From Parasphingorhabdus sp. SCSIO 66989 (GTDB taxonomy: Bacteria; Pseudomonadota; Alphaproteobacteria; Sphingomonadales; Sphingomonadaceae), in the NCBI RefSeq assembly GCF_032852305.1, contig NZ_CP136594.1, positions 1,401,501 to 1,465,500 of the forward strand: a DNA stretch of 64,000 bases. The letters run 5' to 3'. The stretch's first letter is position 1; each line of letters starts with the position of its first letter. Shown piece after piece: positions 8,407 through 16,878 of this stretch. The translations under genes and the position numbers were made by a program. The notes beneath the pieces were generated by a model. It was not told the origin of the DNA. It saw only the letters and a list, made by a program, of their open reading frames with translations, and did no database searches.

Positions 8407-9180
8407 ATGCAACTCTCCGATCTTCTCGCGTCTGTTAATGTCAGCGATGGCAGCGCGACCATATCCATCCCCTCGACATGGAGGCAGGGGCGCACCACCT
8501 ATGGCGGGCTGTCTTCGGCGCTGGCGCACCATGTTGCGCAAAAGGCTTTCCCTGATGTGCCGCCGCTGCGCTCTGGCCAGATCGCCTTTGTCGGGCCGAT
8601 AGCGGGGGAATGTACGGTCAGCGTCGAACTGCTGCGCCGGGGCAAAAACACCGCATTTGTCAGCGCGCGGACCACCTCCGAGGCCGGGGTCGGCCTGATG
8701 TGCACCTTCATCTTTATGAACCCGCGCGACAGCCATGTAACCGAGCATGGGCTTGATCGCAACGAAGCGCCGCCAATTCCCGGCGAGGGCGAGACCCGCA
8801 ACGGCCCGCCCGAATTCTTTACCTATCATTTTGACTATCCGGAAAAGCGGCTGGACCTCAGCCAGCGCAACAACAGGCTTGAGGCGTGGCACCGGCTGCG
8901 CGATGATGGCGAACATGATGTGATGACCGAATTGCTGTGCATCGGCGATGCGCTGCCGCCATCGGCTATGGGTCTGATGAGCGAGTCTGGCCCGGTCAGC
9001 TCGATGAACTGGCAGGTCAATATGCTTACCGACAAGCCCGAGACCGAAGGCGGCTGGTGGCTGTTAAGCTCGGAAACCCATCACGCCGAGAATGGCGCGA
9101 GCAGCCAATATATGACCGTGCGCAACAGCCGGTTGGAGCCGGTCATGACCGCCATGCAATCGGTGGCATTATTTGTTTAG
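8407..9180 (+). CDS. acyl-CoA thioesterase (double hot-dog type)
   Basis: A 257-residue protein with two hot-dog halves of the TesB/4HBT_3 kind. The N-terminal half has the substrate-loop stretch TTYGGLSSALAHH and GQIAFVGPIAGECTVSVELLRRGKN. The C-terminal half ends with GGWWLLSSETHHAENGASSQ and the variable active-site region near MTVRNSRLEPV. It should hydrolyse an acyl-CoA to the free acid and CoA in the cytoplasm. It begins a co-directional run with a nitronate monooxygenase and a GST, 30 and 28 bases apart. Paralogous to the gene at 42889-43710. Confidence 0.8.
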   Translation: MQLSDLLASVNVSDGSATISIPSTWRQGRTTYGGLSSALAHHVAQKAFPDVPPLRSGQIAFVGPIAGECTVSVELLRRGKNTAFVSARTTSEAGVGLMCTFIFMNPRDSHVTEHGLDRNEAPPIPGEGETRNGPPEFFTYHFDYPEKRLDLSQRNNRLEAWHRLRDDGEHDVMTELLCIGDALPPSAMGLMSESGPVSSMNWQVNMLTDKPETEGGWWLLSSETHHAENGASSQYMTVRNSRLEPVMTAMQSVALFV

Positions 9181-9210
9181 AATAGAAGAGCGACAAGAGA
9201 GGAAAGCCCC

Positions 9211-10191
9211 ATGAAAACACGTATTACCGAGATGTTCGGCATCCAGCATCCCATCATTCAGGGCGGCATGCACTATGTCGGTTTCGCCGAAATGGCGGCC
9301 GCTGTGTCTAATGCCGGTGGCCTGGGCATCATCACCGGCCTGACCCAGAAATCGGCGGCTGATCTCGCCAATGAGATCGCCAAATGCAGGGACATGACCG
9401 ACAAGCCGTTCGGCGTGAACCTGACCTTCCTGCCGGTGGTCAATGCGCCTGATTATGAAGGCATGGTCCGTGCGATTATCGAAGGCGGCGTCAAGGTGGT
9501 CGAGACCGCCGGTAATAACCCTTCTCAGGTGCTGCCGCCGCTGCAAGGCGCGGGCATCAAGGTCATCCACAAATGCACCAGCGTGCGCCATGCGCTCAAG
9601 GCGCAGAATATCGGCTGTGATGCGGTGAGCGTTGATGGCTTTGAGTGTGGCGGTCACCCCGGCGAGGATGATGTGCCCAATATGATCCTGCTGCCGCGCG
9701 CGGCGGATGAGCTGGAAATCCCGTTCGTCTCCTCCGGCGGTCAGGCCGATGGCCGCAGCCTTGTCGCCTCGCTCGCCATGGGTGCCGACGGTATGAATAT
9801 GGGCACGCGTTTCATTGCCACCAAGGAAGCGCCGGTGCACCAGAATGTGAAGGATGCGATTGTTGCTGCTTCCGAGCTTGATACCCGCCTTGTCATGCGC
9901 CCGCTGCGCAACACCGAGCGCGTGCTCAACAATGCCGCTGTCGAGCAGCTGTTGGAGATCGAGAAAGAGAAGGGCAGTGACCTGCAATTCACCGATATTA
10001 TTGAGCAGGTGGCGGGGGTTTACCCCTCGATCATGCTGGAAGGCGAGATGGACAAGGGCGCCTGGTCCTGCGGCATGGTCGCCGGCCTGATCAACGATAT
10101 CCCGACCTGTCAGGAGCTGATCGACCGGATCATGTCCGAGGCGGAAGAGATCATCAACCAGCGTCTCGGCGGCTTCCAGAACGCGGCGTGA
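9211..10191 (+). CDS. nitronate monooxygenase family flavoprotein
   Basis: A 326-residue TIM-barrel FMN protein of the 2-nitropropane dioxygenase family. It starts TEMFGIQHPIIQGGMHYVG, has GGLGIITG, carries FECGGHPGEDD (FMN phosphate loop), and ends with SSGGQADGRSLVASLAMGADGMNMGTRF. The family oxidises propionate-3-nitronate or other nitronates. Related proteins act as enoyl reductases or have unknown substrates. AGAGAGGAAAG precedes the ATG. Being between a thioesterase and a GST gene suggests a small detoxification or acyl-CoA metabolism unit. Confidence 0.88.
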   Translation: MKTRITEMFGIQHPIIQGGMHYVGFAEMAAAVSNAGGLGIITGLTQKSAADLANEIAKCRDMTDKPFGVNLTFLPVVNAPDYEGMVRAIIEGGVKVVETAGNNPSQVLPPLQGAGIKVIHKCTSVRHALKAQNIGCDAVSVDGFECGGHPGEDDVPNMILLPRAADELEIPFVSSGGQADGRSLVASLAMGADGMNMGTRFIATKEAPVHQNVKDAIVAASELDTRLVMRPLRNTERVLNNAAVEQLLEIEKEKGSDLQFTDIIEQVAGVYPSIMLEGEMDKGAWSCGMVAGLINDIPTCQELIDRIMSEAEEIINQRLGGFQNAA

Positions 10192-10219
10192 GCCTCGACA
10201 AAAGAGAGAGCATCCGCCC

Positions 10220-10897
10220 ATGACCATGACCGTCCACCATCTGCAATATTCGCAGTCCTTCCGCCTGATATGGCTGATGGAGGCGCTGGGTGCGGACTAT
10301 GATCTAAAAATCTATGCCCGCGACTCGGAGACCAATTTGGCCCCGGCTGAATATAAGGCACTGTCGCCGCTGGGCACCGCGCCGGTACTTGTGGATGGCG
10401 ATACGGTGGTGGCGGAGAGCAATGCCAGCATCGACTATGTGCTCGACCGCCACCCGGAAAGTCCGTTGCGCCCCGGCCCTGGCGATCCCACGCGTGAGCG
10501 CTATCTCTTCTGGTACCATTCGGCTCAGGGCAGCATGATGCCGATGCTGTTCGTCAACACCATCTTCGGCATGGTGCAGAAGAACGCGCCCTTCTTCCTG
10601 CGCCCATTGCTGCGATCCGTGGCGGCCAATGTCGGCGAGCGGTTGATCAAGCCGCGCATGACCGCGATCCTGAAGGTCGCGGAAGAGCATCTGGCCGAGC
10701 ATAAATGGCTGGCGGGCGAAGAGCTGACCGCCGCTGACATTACCATGAGCTATGCCATGGCGGGTGCTCGCAAGGCCGGTCTGGTGACAGAGGCGCATCC
10801 GGGCTGCCTGCGCTGGCTGAAACAGATGGAAGCAGACCCCGCCTTTCAGCGCGCCAAGGCCAAGGATGACGGCCGCGATATGCTGTTCAGTTTCTAG
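10220..10897 (+). CDS. glutathione S-transferase
   Basis: A 225-residue cytosolic GST. The thioredoxin-like N-terminal domain has the cis-Pro segment SPLGTAPVL and the glutathione gamma-Glu contact VAESNASIDYVL. The all-helical C-terminal domain contains the N-capping region LTAADITMSYAMAGARK. It conjugates or reduces electrophiles using glutathione. It is the third gene of a co-directional trio and is followed by a palindromic repeat. The subclass cannot be stated with confidence. Confidence 0.88.
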   Translation: MTMTVHHLQYSQSFRLIWLMEALGADYDLKIYARDSETNLAPAEYKALSPLGTAPVLVDGDTVVAESNASIDYVLDRHPESPLRPGPGDPTRERYLFWYHSAQGSMMPMLFVNTIFGMVQKNAPFFLRPLLRSVAANVGERLIKPRMTAILKVAEEHLAEHKWLAGEELTAADITMSYAMAGARKAGLVTEAHPGCLRWLKQMEADPAFQRAKAKDDGRDMLFSF

Positions 10898-10918
10898 AGT
10901 CGATTTCGTTTACATTGA

Positions 10919-11002
10919 TCGTCATTGCGAGGAGCGAAGCGACGCGGCAATCCAGAGCCGCACGAGACGCTCTGGATTGCGTCGCTGCGCTCGCAATGAC
11001 GA
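10919..11002. repeat. palindromic dispersed repeat, type A copy 1
   Basis: An 84-bp inverted repeat with outer arms TCGTCATTGCGAGGAGCGA and TGCGCTCGCAATGACGA and inner arms TCCAGAGC and GCTCTGGATT. It is intergenic. Four more type A copies are at 22296, 24366, 36387 and 50664. Confidence 0.92.
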
Positions 11003-11108
11003 TTATTGAAGACCTCGCTGTTGGAAACTGTCAACCTGACTTGACGAAGGTTACGAAAGTTGCGCTCACACGCCGCAGTTTTGCGTGACAGCCCCCTGCG
11101 TCTCCGCG

Positions 11109-11843
11109 TCACTCATAGTCACAATAATTGCGCCAATCACCCGGGTCGTTGCGATAGGCTTCGGGGTCATAGTCGGCTTCCGGGTCGGGCAATTTGTCAC
11201 CATAGGTGTAATATTCGGCCTTATCATCGGGCTGGATCGGAATCAGCCGGTCCAGCGCTTCGGCAATATCCAGTCCGCCGCGCTCATCGGCAGGCGTCAC
11301 CGCATGGCGGTCGCCATAGACTTGCGGGTGATGCGCTTTGAGCAGGAACATCAGCAGCCGGTCACTGGGCTTGTATTTGGTGTAGATATGCACACCATCC
11401 TTTCTGATGATGCGGTCCTCCGCACCCAAAATCGCACGGTCCATGGCAATATCGGTCAGCTTGCGCATCGCATGGCCAATCGCCGCATCCCAGGCGGCGG
11501 CAAATTGCTTGCCGCGCGGTTCGCGGCGCAGGCGATAGGCGCTTTGCGTCGTCATATGGACCATCCGCGCCGCATCGGTGACCGATCCGCTATCGGCGAG
11601 ATATTCGATAAATTCCCGCTGCCGCTCGGGCGACCAGCCATCATGCCGCGCTGAAGGACGGGAAATGGGTATCCAGAAATACTCATCCGGATCATGCCCA
11701 TGCGCATCCAGCGCACGGCTGTCATCCGGGGACGCCACCAGAGACTGGCGCGCCTCGGCAATCTCTGAATGGATATCGAGAGGATTTGCGCTGTCGGTTG
11801 AGGTTTCAGAGGGCGGGGTGTTGGGTTTGTGGGTTTTGCTCAT
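11109..11843 (-). CDS. HTH protein, phage terminase small-subunit-like
   Basis: About 244 residues. A helix-turn-helix is visible in WSPERQREFIEYLADSGSV followed by TDAARMVHMTTQSAYRLRR, the arrangement used by terminase small subunits and related DNA-recognition proteins of sphingomonads. The C-terminal half holds ILGAEDRIIRKDGV and LLMFLLKAHHPQVYGDR and ends in an acidic, Tyr/Asp-rich tail. No large terminase or capsid gene is near, so it is probably a chromosomal relative and not part of a prophage. The ATG at 11843 is taken; an upstream in-frame ATG at 11891 would add 16 residues. Function unknown. Confidence 0.7.
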   Translation of the reverse strand: MSKTHKPNTPPSETSTDSANPLDIHSEIAEARQSLVASPDDSRALDAHGHDPDEYFWIPISRPSARHDGWSPERQREFIEYLADSGSVTDAARMVHMTTQSAYRLRREPRGKQFAAAWDAAIGHAMRKLTDIAMDRAILGAEDRIIRKDGVHIYTKYKPSDRLLMFLLKAHHPQVYGDRHAVTPADERGGLDIAEALDRLIPIQPDDKAEYYTYGDKLPDPEADYDPEAYRNDPGDWRNYCDYE

Positions 11844-11996
11844 ACTCTGGTATAGCGTAGATGATGTTGTGTAGGACAGGGGGTGGTTCATTGGTAAGGA
11901 GTTACAGTCTGGATACCTGCTTGCGACCCAATTGGAGACATTGGGGATTGGCTAATACTTCTTGTGATAATGGCGTAACGAACTAATCATATCAAA

Positions 11997-12305
11997 GTGC
12001 CTGAATTTCCATTAACACCGCGACTTGCAGCCAAGCTCTCTGAAGTGTTCGCCGCTAGTGATCAGCAATTCGCCCATGAGTGGTTAGTGACTGAGTGTGG
12101 TCCAAACATTCCTGGCGGCCACCAGGATCTACATGGGATCGAGCGAGTTCGTGCTGCCGCGCTCAAGGTCAGTGATGGGTCGCTCGAACAACTCGCTAGG
12201 GCAACCGCGCTTGGCCAGATAGATTGGCGCGACCTTCTTATGGCAGCCGGCTTCGGCAGCCTGGATGCCCATGAAACTTGGTTAGACAAAAGAATCTCGG
12301 ACTAA
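11997..12305 (+). CDS. small protein of unknown function
   Basis: A 102-residue reading frame starting at GTG. It is soluble and slightly acidic, with helices such as SLEQLARATALGQIDWRDLL and a Trp-rich C-terminus. I recognise no family. It lies in an AT-richer patch beside the LRV-like gene, has no clear Shine-Dalgarno sequence and could be a recently acquired or marginal gene. Codon use is plausible for a real protein. Confidence 0.5.
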   Translation: MPEFPLTPRLAAKLSEVFAASDQQFAHEWLVTECGPNIPGGHQDLHGIERVRAAALKVSDGSLEQLARATALGQIDWRDLLMAAGFGSLDAHETWLDKRISD

Positions 12306-12542
12306 AGCTCTATCGGCGATGGAAATCGTTTTCTTCGCATCCAATGATCATGTCCACCTCCACTCCCAATCTCTGAAATAGAGCAACGGCTCGGAAAGAC
12401 CATATGTCACCCCTTCGCGCCCTCCGTTGCCATCGGGTGCCGTTGGACCAGCGACGCCAACCGAAGCATAGGCTTCCTATGCCACTCGCGCGGAGATTGA
12501 CCTGCAGAGGATAACCCGTTTATTCCCGGGCGCAAAACTTCA

Positions 12543-13439
12543 TTATTCGGCAACAAGCTCACGATTTCGCTTGTTTCTCCGAGCACGTCGGCGCACCCAT
12601 TCCTCATTATCAGTGATGAGCACATCAAGCGTTTGCGTTGGAGTTTTGGGGTTCATGGCGACACTCCAGCGCACTGATTCCTCTTCATCAAGCGCTAGCT
12701 TTTGCAGAAGCTCCACGGGCGAATTTTCATTCCTAGCCACACCCATTCGCACATCCGCCTCTGTGTCTTTTGCGAACATCTCCAAAATTGATAAGACGGC
12801 CATGCTTGGGTTACCAGCAACGCCGCCCCGCACCCAACTATTTTCGTCATACGCGAGTTGCGCCAGAACACCTGGTGGTGTCTTGGTATGTATCGCAACT
12901 TTCCATCTCACTCCATAATTCCCATCAGTAGCGAGATAGGTAAGACATTTAACTGGAATAGAAGGGCTACGCGCAGCGCTTGCTCTTACAATAGCATCCC
13001 CATCCTCTGACATTTTGGCGAGCAGTTCGATGGGAGTGTTTGGATTTGCTGCTACGGCGGACCTTACATAAGCGCTTTCTTCTTTGGCCAAAGCACGTAG
13101 TTTATGTTCAGGAGTGTTGCGGTTTCTTGCTCCGCCCGCCCTTACTTGAGGCGCTTTGTCTTCCAGCAGCTGCATCAGTGTTTCGACAGGGGTCTTAGGA
13201 TTGCGCGCAACTTTTTCTCTCACATAGGGATCTTCGTGTCTCGCGAGCTCTTCAAGACGCATGGCTGACGTAGAAAAAGAGCTAGCCTCCTTTTCCGCGT
13301 CATCAGACATTATGCGAACGTTCATCATTCCTTCATTGGTTTGAGAAACAAATTTCGATGTCCCGTTGCAATAACTCTCCACACCCGCCGGCTCAGTATT
13401 TGCGGCGAGCGCCATGGCCAATACTAGTCCGCTCAGCAT
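12543..13439 (-). CDS. tandem 26-residue repeat protein (LRV / HEAT-like solenoid)
   Basis: A 298-residue protein with a short N-terminal signal-like segment (MLSGLVLAMALAANTEPAG) and then eight full and one partial repeats of 26 residues from about residue 61. The consensus is LxxLAxDxxxxVRxxVAxNPxTPxEx, with invariant VR and mostly NPxTP, as in the leucine-rich-repeat-variant (LRV) family. Such solenoids bind proteins. The Azotobacter LRV protein also has an Fe-S cluster domain, absent here. The DNA is visibly AT-richer than its neighbours, as in an acquired gene. GGAGA precedes the ATG. The partner is unknown. Confidence 0.85.
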   Translation of the reverse strand: MLSGLVLAMALAANTEPAGVESYCNGTSKFVSQTNEGMMNVRIMSDDAEKEASSFSTSAMRLEELARHEDPYVREKVARNPKTPVETLMQLLEDKAPQVRAGGARNRNTPEHKLRALAKEESAYVRSAVAANPNTPIELLAKMSEDGDAIVRASAARSPSIPVKCLTYLATDGNYGVRWKVAIHTKTPPGVLAQLAYDENSWVRGGVAGNPSMAVLSILEMFAKDTEADVRMGVARNENSPVELLQKLALDEEESVRWSVAMNPKTPTQTLDVLITDNEEWVRRRARRNKRNRELVAE

Positions 13440-13610
13440 CTCTGGTCTCCGCTATAATAGCTGTTTTGTCGCGCTGTGATTAATACGTTTGTTGGACTGA
13501 ATCAACGGAACGTCGGCTCTCCCCCATATTGGCAACTCAGACAAAGGCATCATCTAAGGACACCAGCATTCCCCCAAACAACAGAGCCTGCACGTTTTGT
13601 AACGGTGTCC

Positions 13611-14459
13611 CTAAACATACCCCTGCGACGTAATATAGGACTGCATTGTCGCGATGCGGCTTTGGTCTGAGGGGTGGGTGGACATAAATTCCATCGGTTT
13701 CTGGCTTGAGCGCTGGGTCATGCCGTCCCAGAAGCGCACCGCTTCATTGGCGCGGTAATTGGCGTCGACCATGAAGTCCGCGCCCAGCCTGTCGGCTTCA
13801 TATTCATGCTTGCGCGAATAGGGCAGGATGACGCCAAAGGTCACGCCCGCGCCCAATATTCCGGCGATCAGGCCGCGATTCTCATTGTCGGCCAGCGCCA
13901 CATTGGCGAGCGCCAGGCCGCTGCTCGCGGCCATTTGCTGCGAATAGCGCTCGGCGGCGTGACGGCCGACGACATGGCCGACCTCATGCCCCATCACCGT
14001 CGCGATCTGATCGTCATTCTGCGTCACGTCGAGCAGCCCGGTGTGAAACCCGACCTTGCCGCCGGGCATCACCCATGCGTTGACCGTCGGGTCGTCAAAA
14101 ACGGCAAACTCCCAGTTTCTTTGGGTCAGGCCGAAGTCGGGCAGACGCTGATCGGCGCCGCGCACGATACGATCGCCAACCGCAGCCACCTGGCGTCGCA
14201 GCGCGGGATCATTGGTCTGGCGATTCTGGGTCAGCAACTGGTTCCAAGAGGCGGCGGAGAGCTGTTCTAGCTCGGCATCGGACACCAGCAGAAACTGCTT
14301 GCGCCCAAGCGCCGAGTTGGTGACGCATCCGGAAAGCGCCGCGCCGCTAAAGGCCACGACCGTGCCCGTTGCCAGCCCGGAGATTATCTCACGCCGTGAC
14401 ATTGTGACCGTCGGGCGGTTGTCAAAATCCTCTACGGTGATGTTGCCATTCTCGCTCAT
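13611..14459 (-). CDS. M48 family zinc metalloprotease, lipoprotein
   Basis: A 282-residue Ste24/HtpX-class (M48) protease. Zinc ligands are HEVGH at 158-162 and the downstream HEYEAD at 218-223. The N-terminus has SRREIISG, a possible twin-arginine motif, and then AALSGC with the lipobox Cys at 45, so the mature enzyme is probably lipid-anchored and faces the periplasm, like BepA/YfgC or LoiP. GGAGAG precedes the ATG at 14459. It probably takes part in outer-membrane protein quality control. The gene stands alone on the minus strand between the LRV-like gene and the LuxR solo. Confidence 0.9.
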   Translation of the reverse strand: MSENGNITVEDFDNRPTVTMSRREIISGLATGTVVAFSGAALSGCVTNSALGRKQFLLVSDAELEQLSAASWNQLLTQNRQTNDPALRRQVAAVGDRIVRGADQRLPDFGLTQRNWEFAVFDDPTVNAWVMPGGKVGFHTGLLDVTQNDDQIATVMGHEVGHVVGRHAAERYSQQMAASSGLALANVALADNENRGLIAGILGAGVTFGVILPYSRKHEYEADRLGADFMVDANYRANEAVRFWDGMTQRSSQKPMEFMSTHPSDQSRIATMQSYITSQGYV

Positions 14460-14600
14460 GCTACACTCTCCATCTTGTAGGTTTTGCTGTCGGCACTTTG
14501 TGATAAAGTTACATCATGGGCGATGTTTCAGCAAGCGTTACCCCACGCACTTATGCGGCGGATTATCAGTGGTTGGTCCGGCGATTTTGCCAAGCCTGTC

Positions 14601-15338
14601 TCAATAGCGCAGCAAGCCAAATTCCAGCGCCCGGATCACCGCGCTGACCTTGTCGGTGACTTCCAGCTTGGCGAATATCCGGCGGATATAGGTGCCGACC
14701 GTGGCTTCGCTGACCTTGACGATTTTTGCGATATAGGGCGCGGAGAAGCCGCGGGCGATCAGGCCCAGTACTTCGCTTTCGCGTGCCGAGAGGGTTACCT
14801 TGTTCTCCAGCGGTTCTTCCAGAATATTGCACACCTGCAAATGCGCCAGCGGTGCCACCGCCATCAAATGGGCCATAAGCTGCTCATCTTCCAATGGGGC
14901 GGCATCGGTAAAGCCGAACGATACATAGGCATTGCGTAAGTTGCGCCCGAATAGGGGGATGCCGACAGCGTGCATCAGCCCGGCCTTCTCCATCCCCTCG
15001 ACAAAGGCATATTCCTCTGGCGTGAGTTTGCGAACATTGATCGCATCGCGAAAGGTCATGGGTTGCCCATGCTGCATCACGATATCGGGAATCGGGTCGT
15101 TTTTGCGAAATTCGGGATCCTTGTATCGCTCAATCATATCGTGCGGAAAGCCAAAGCTCAAAAGCTGGACATCGGCCGATATGGGCGAACGAATTTTCCC
15201 CGCCAGATGATAGGTCGCACGCACAATGCCCATTTCAAGATAACAGTCCTTGGCCCGGTCCAGAACCTCCTGAGTGTGCGTCGTTGATCTGATGATCAGC
15301 AGGTGTTTTTGGAGGTCAAATCCGGGTTGTATGGCCAT
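14601..15338 (-). CDS. LuxR-family regulator with autoinducer-binding domain (solo)
   Basis: A 245-residue regulator. The N-terminal half is an autoinducer-binding domain with MIERYKDPEFRKNDPI, matching the conserved Tyr and Asp that contact acyl-homoserine lactones, but the usual Trp before them is not at its expected place. The C-terminal LuxR HTH starts at LSARESEVLGLIARG and has SEATVGTYIRRIFAKL as recognition helix. AGGAAC lies upstream. No luxI-type synthase occurs in the window, so it is a LuxR solo here. A 12-bp palindrome sits 15 bases upstream of its start. Divergent to a MarR-like gene. Confidence 0.88.
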   Translation of the reverse strand: MAIQPGFDLQKHLLIIRSTTHTQEVLDRAKDCYLEMGIVRATYHLAGKIRSPISADVQLLSFGFPHDMIERYKDPEFRKNDPIPDIVMQHGQPMTFRDAINVRKLTPEEYAFVEGMEKAGLMHAVGIPLFGRNLRNAYVSFGFTDAAPLEDEQLMAHLMAVAPLAHLQVCNILEEPLENKVTLSARESEVLGLIARGFSAPYIAKIVKVSEATVGTYIRRIFAKLEVTDKVSAVIRALEFGLLRY

Positions 15339-15352
15339 ATCTCTGTTCCTGA

Positions 15353-15364
15353 TAACTATAGTTA
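15353..15364. promoter_or_regulatory. palindromic candidate operator
   Basis: A perfect 12-bp palindrome, TAACTATAGTTA, between the divergent LuxR-solo and MarR-like genes. Its position just upstream of the luxR ribosome site fits an operator for either regulator. Confidence 0.4.
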
Positions 15365-15456
15365 CATTCGTTTACATAGTGTCCTTATTTCGTGTGACAA
15401 TAAAGAAGGGCATTGTTTGCTAAGAGTATTTCCATTGATCGAGATACAAATGGAAT

Positions 15457-15954
15457 TTGGCTATGGCGTATATAGATACCCTTTCATCCAATGACTCACC
15501 GTTGTTCGAGCAACTGGGCAGAGCAACTCTTTTTGGCTGCTTGGACGATATTGATATCGCCAGCTATATTCGCTTTTTGCGCCGCAAACGCGACGAGTCT
15601 TTTGCCGAGGGCTATTTCTCTGATCCCTGTTGGGATATCCTCCTCGAGCTTTATATCAGCCATGCGTCAGGCCAGGAACTGTCGACAAGCTATATCGGCT
15701 ATCCCGCAAAAATACCGCTGACCACCGGGCTGCGCCAATTGGACATACTACAATCTGATGAACTTATCTATCGCCGAAAAGACAGCGAGGATGCGCGACG
15801 CACCATTGTCGGACTGACCGCGAAGGGCATGTCGAAGTTGCGGGCCCTGTTTGAAAGCTATCGCGTGGCGCTGATGCACTTGCAGCAGTCGCGCGTTATC
15901 ACGATGCTCAACCAGCCACAGGATGAACGTCAACCGGAGAATTCGGCTTTATAG
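15457..15954 (+). CDS. MarR-like winged-helix protein
   Basis: A 165-residue protein with a winged-helix in DPCWDILLELYISHASG, LSTSYIGYPAKIPLTTGLRQLDILQ as recognition region, and RRKDSEDARRTIVGLTAKGMSKL as the wing. The last motif (D-x-R-R) is typical of MarR proteins. An N-terminal helix precedes it. It is divergent from a LuxR-type regulator and not followed by a co-directional target, so its regulon cannot be told. It might regulate the luxR gene or be co-regulated with it. Confidence 0.7.
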   Translation: MAMAYIDTLSSNDSPLFEQLGRATLFGCLDDIDIASYIRFLRRKRDESFAEGYFSDPCWDILLELYISHASGQELSTSYIGYPAKIPLTTGLRQLDILQSDELIYRRKDSEDARRTIVGLTAKGMSKLRALFESYRVALMHLQQSRVITMLNQPQDERQPENSAL

Positions 15955-15991
15955 TCAGGCAATTGCTATCGCCCCATATGCGAACGGTCGA

Positions 15992-16750
15992 TTACTTCCC
16001 CTGCCAATTGGGCTTGCGCTTTTCGGCAAAGGCCAGGCTGCCTTCCTTGGCGTCCTGAGAGGTGAAGACCGGCGCAGTGATTTCAGCCTGTTTCTTCCAC
16101 GCCTCTTCCTCGGCCCAGTCATAGCTTTCATTGATGATCCGCTTGGTGGCTTTGAGCGCCAGCGGGCCATTGGCGGCGACTGTAGCGGCGAGTTCCATCG
16201 CGGCATCAAGCGCCGGGCCATCGGTGACACGGTTGACAAAACCCATCTCATAGGCGCGCTGGGCGGTGTAGAAATCGCCGGTCAGCGCCATTTCCATGGC
16301 GAGACGCTTGCCGACAACATGCTGCAGCTTGAGCACACCACCGGCTGCCGCCACGAGCGAACGCTTGACTTCGGGGATGCCGAATTTGGCCTTGTCATTG
16401 GCGACGCACAGGTCACAGGCCAGGGCCAGTTCTAGGCCGCCAGCAAGGGCATAGCCTTCAACAGCAGCGATCAGCGGCTTTTCCGGTCCCTTCTCGGTGA
16501 TGCCGCCAAAGCCATAGCCGGGGACCATCGGAGATTCGCCGCGCAGAAAGCCTTTAAGGTCCATGCCCGAACAGAAAGTGCCGCCTGCGCCGGTGAGGAT
16601 GCCGGCATTGAGGCTGTTGTCATTATCAAGCTGCTCCATCGCCGCGCGGATGCCTTCGGCGGCTGCCTTGGTCATCGCGTTCTTGGCATCGGGTCGGTTG
16701 ATGGTGACGACGATAAAACCGTCCTGAATATCGGTAAGTACTTCAGACAT
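15992..16750 (-). CDS. enoyl-CoA hydratase/isomerase family protein
   Basis: A 252-residue crotonase-fold enzyme. The oxyanion-hole motifs are GAGGTFCSGMDLKGF and VEGYALAGGLELALACDL. GIPEVKRSLVAAAGGVLKL follows the usual position of the second catalytic Glu. It hydrates trans-2-enoyl-CoA in beta-oxidation or a related pathway. The start at ATG 16750 has GGAGA upstream. A longer frame to 16813 only reads into a palindromic repeat and is rejected. It is the last gene of a minus-strand run with two acyl-CoA dehydrogenases. Confidence 0.9.
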   Translation of the reverse strand: MSEVLTDIQDGFIVVTINRPDAKNAMTKAAAEGIRAAMEQLDNDNSLNAGILTGAGGTFCSGMDLKGFLRGESPMVPGYGFGGITEKGPEKPLIAAVEGYALAGGLELALACDLCVANDKAKFGIPEVKRSLVAAAGGVLKLQHVVGKRLAMEMALTGDFYTAQRAYEMGFVNRVTDGPALDAAMELAATVAANGPLALKATKRIINESYDWAEEEAWKKQAEITAPVFTSQDAKEGSLAFAEKRKPNWQGK

Positions 16751-16770
16751 TGGGGGTCTCCTTTTTATGT

Positions 16771-16874
16771 TCCCCTCCCCTTTAGGGGAGGGGCTAGGGG
16801 AGGGGGCTGTCATTCAGCCGAAGCGCCTGTGGAACGCCCCCTCTCCCAACCCTCTCCCCTGAAGGGGAGAGGGC
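16771..16874. repeat. palindromic dispersed repeat, type D copy 1
   Basis: Outer hairpins TCCCCTCCCCTTTAGGGGA and CTCTCCCCTGAAGGGGAGAG flank a core reading CGCCTGTGGAACGCCCC. The core is the inverted counterpart of that in the glyS copy at 49297-49399. Lies between the acyl-CoA dehydrogenase and enoyl-CoA hydratase genes. Confidence 0.88.
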
Positions 16875-16878
16875 TATT

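Noticed and set aside
11109-11843. Prophage remnant from a terminase-small-subunit-like protein
   Set aside because: No portal, capsid, integrase or lysis gene is nearby, and relatives of this HTH protein are chromosomal in sphingomonads.
16751-16813. N-terminal extension of the enoyl-CoA hydratase
   Set aside because: It reads through a type D repeat and gives a PSPSPSPKGEG peptide. The internal ATG at 16750 has a good ribosome site and matches the family start.
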